DNA of 6,650 bases from Pseudarthrobacter sp. (GTDB lineage: Bacteria > Actinomycetota > Actinomycetes > Actinomycetales > Micrococcaceae). Both the position numbers and the translations under genes were made by a program. Each line of letters starts with the position of its first letter. Within the stretch, counting starts at the first letter, position 1. The stretch covers positions 1-6,650 of the forward strand of contig JABFWC010000278.1 in assembly GCA_013362385.1 (NCBI GenBank), in the 5' to 3' direction. The notes below the pieces were generated by a model. The model saw nothing but the letters and a program-made list of their open reading frames with translations. It searched no databases and was not told the origin of the DNA. Of the stretch, positions 5,551 through 6,650 are shown one piece after another.

Positions 5551-6650
5551 GTGACTACTCCCACTGCATCCCAGACTTCCCAGAAGCCGGTGCTGGTAGT
5601 TGACTACGGTGCCCAGTACGCGCAGCTGATTGCACGCCGCGTCCGGGAAGCGAATGTGTATTCGGAAGTGGTTCCGCATACCTACACCACCGAGCAGCTC
5701 CTCGCCAAGAACCCCGCCGCGATCATCCTCTCCGGCGGCCCCTCCAGCGTGTACGCCGACGGCGCACCCTCCGTGGGTGCCGACCTGTTCGATGCGGGCG
5801 TCCCCGTCTTCGGCATCTGCTACGGGTTCCAGGCCATGGCCAACGCCCTGGGCGGCAAGGTGGACAAGACCGGGCTGCGGGAGTACGGCTCCACCCAGAC
5901 CACCATCCTCGGCGAGGGCCGCTCGGTCCTCGAGGGCATGCCCCAGCACCAGAACACCTGGATGAGCCACGGCGACTCAGTCCACGCAGCGCCCGAGGGC
6001 TTCGAGGTCCTGTGGCACCCCGAGGTCAAGCACTCCGCCTACGGCCAGCAGGTCCTGGAAAACTTCCTGTTCAAGGGTGCCAAAATCGAGCCCAACTGGA
6101 CCACCGGCAACATCCTCGAAGAGCAGGTGGAACGGATCCGGCAGCAGGTCGGCGACGCCCGGGTAATTTGCGGGCTCTCCGGCGGCGTGGACTCCGCCGT
6201 CGCAGCCGCGCTGGTTCAGCGCGCCGTAGGCGACCAGCTCACCTGCGTGTTCGTTGACCACGGCCTCCTCCGCGAAGGCGAGGCCGAGCAGGTGGAGCGC
6301 GACTTCGTGGCCGCCACCGGGGTCAAGCTGTACGTCGCCAATGAGCAGGAGCGGTTCCTCTCGGCACTGGCCGGAGTCAGTGACCCCGAGACCAAGCGCA
6401 AGATCATTGGCCGCGAGTTCATCCGCGCGTTCGAGGAAGCCGAACTGGCCATCATCGCCGAGGCTGCCGCGCACGGCGAGAAGATCAAGTTCCTGGTCCA
6501 GGGCACCCTGTACCCCGACGTCGTCGAATCGGGCGGCGGCGAAGGTGCCGCGAACATCAACAGCCACCACAACGTGGGCGGCCTCCCCGAGGACCTGCAG
6601 TTCGAGCTCGTCGAACCCCTGCGCGAGCTGTTCAAGGACGAAGTCCGTGC
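5551..6650 (+). CDS. guaA: GMP synthase (glutamine-hydrolysing), 3' end beyond the window, glutaminase domain with internal deletion
   Basis: GuaA converts XMP to GMP in the cytoplasm using ATP and glutamine. The visible 366 residues begin with the class I glutaminase domain: [18 protein letters not shown] (14-31), [15 protein letters not shown] (57-71), and the nucleophile Cys90 in [10 protein letters not shown] (87-96). MSHGD follows at 138-142, and the His156 and Glu158 partners sit in WHPEV (155-159). The ATP-pyrophosphatase domain follows, with P-loop GLSGGVDS (208-215), CVFVDHGLL (232-240), [17 protein letters not shown] (274-290), and [12 protein letters not shown] (317-328) then SHHNVGGLP (338-346). 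The oddity lies between HGD and HPE. The E. coli and mycobacterial proteins have 35 residues there; here there are 13, so about 22 residues that normally include the strand leading into the catalytic His are missing, in frame, between Leu154 and Trp155. The synthetase part looks intact, so ammonia-dependent activity may remain while glutamine use is probably impaired. GTG 5551 is set by N-terminal fit and promoter position. Confidence 0.95.
   Translation, partial: MTTPTASQTSQKPVLVVDYGAQYAQLIARRVREANVYSEVVPHTYTTEQLLAKNPAAIILSGGPSSVYADGAPSVGADLFDAGVPVFGICYGFQAMANALGGKVDKTGLREYGSTQTTILGEGRSVLEGMPQHQNTWMSHGDSVHAAPEGFEVLWHPEVKHSAYGQQVLENFLFKGAKIEPNWTTGNILEEQVERIRQQVGDARVICGLSGGVDSAVAAALVQRAVGDQLTCVFVDHGLLREGEAEQVERDFVAATGVKLYVANEQERFLSALAGVSDPETKRKIIGREFIRAFEEAELAIIAEAAAHGEKIKFLVQGTLYPDVVESGGGEGAANINSHHNVGGLPEDLQFELVEPLRELFKDEVR

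Noticed and set aside
1..6650. CRISPR array, insertion sequence, prophage, toxin-antitoxin or defence genes
   Set aside because: No regularly spaced repeats, terminal inverted repeats, transposase or nuclease motifs were found; every plus-strand gene is an ordinary chromosomal family.

Overview
The window looks like a chromosomal housekeeping region from a high-GC actinobacterium, most likely Arthrobacter or a close relative in the Micrococcaceae. The evidence is strongly G/C-biased third codon positions, GTG and TTG starts, promoters that resemble only the -10 element TAnnnT, a stand-alone GuaB3, and protein sequences of Arthrobacter type. No insertion sequence, phage, CRISPR, tRNA or rRNA was seen. 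No gene-free stretch exceeds about 100 bases.

Layout: (1) 1-444, minus strand: an unrecognised conserved-looking protein that runs off the left edge; its reading frame begins awkwardly. (2) 494-1630, plus: guaB3, an IMP dehydrogenase-family paralogue without CBS domains and with Thr where IMP dehydrogenases have the catalytic Cys. The two genes diverge from a 7-bp symmetric -10 element. (3) A hairpin, then 1733-3472 glpD (glycerol-3-phosphate dehydrogenase) and 3513-4001, a stand-alone PTS EIIA protein of the fructose/PtsN type, probably one transcription unit. (4) A hairpin with a T-rich tail, then 4085-4954 SURF1 (cytochrome c oxidase assembly) and 4951-5460, a DUF3817 membrane protein, overlapping by ATGA. 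(5) A possible hairpin, then 5551-6650 guaA (GMP synthase), cut by the right edge.

Functional links: guaB3 and guaA belong to guanine nucleotide synthesis. glpD feeds electrons from glycerol-3-phosphate into the respiratory chain. SURF1, and perhaps DUF3817, serve the terminal oxidase. The EIIA protein may tie glycerol use to PTS phosphorylation state (inference).

Most notable points: GuaA lacks about 22 residues, in frame, immediately before the catalytic His-Pro-Glu of its glutaminase domain, while the ATP-pyrophosphatase part looks normal. Three genes (guaB3, SURF1, guaA) share one start design: GTG, no Shine-Dalgarno sequence, and a TAnnnT hexamer placed so that transcription would begin at the start codon (leaderless mRNA). 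The other three plus-strand genes have clear ribosome binding sites. I did not find an obviously new multi-gene system; the anomalies are at single-gene and promoter level.
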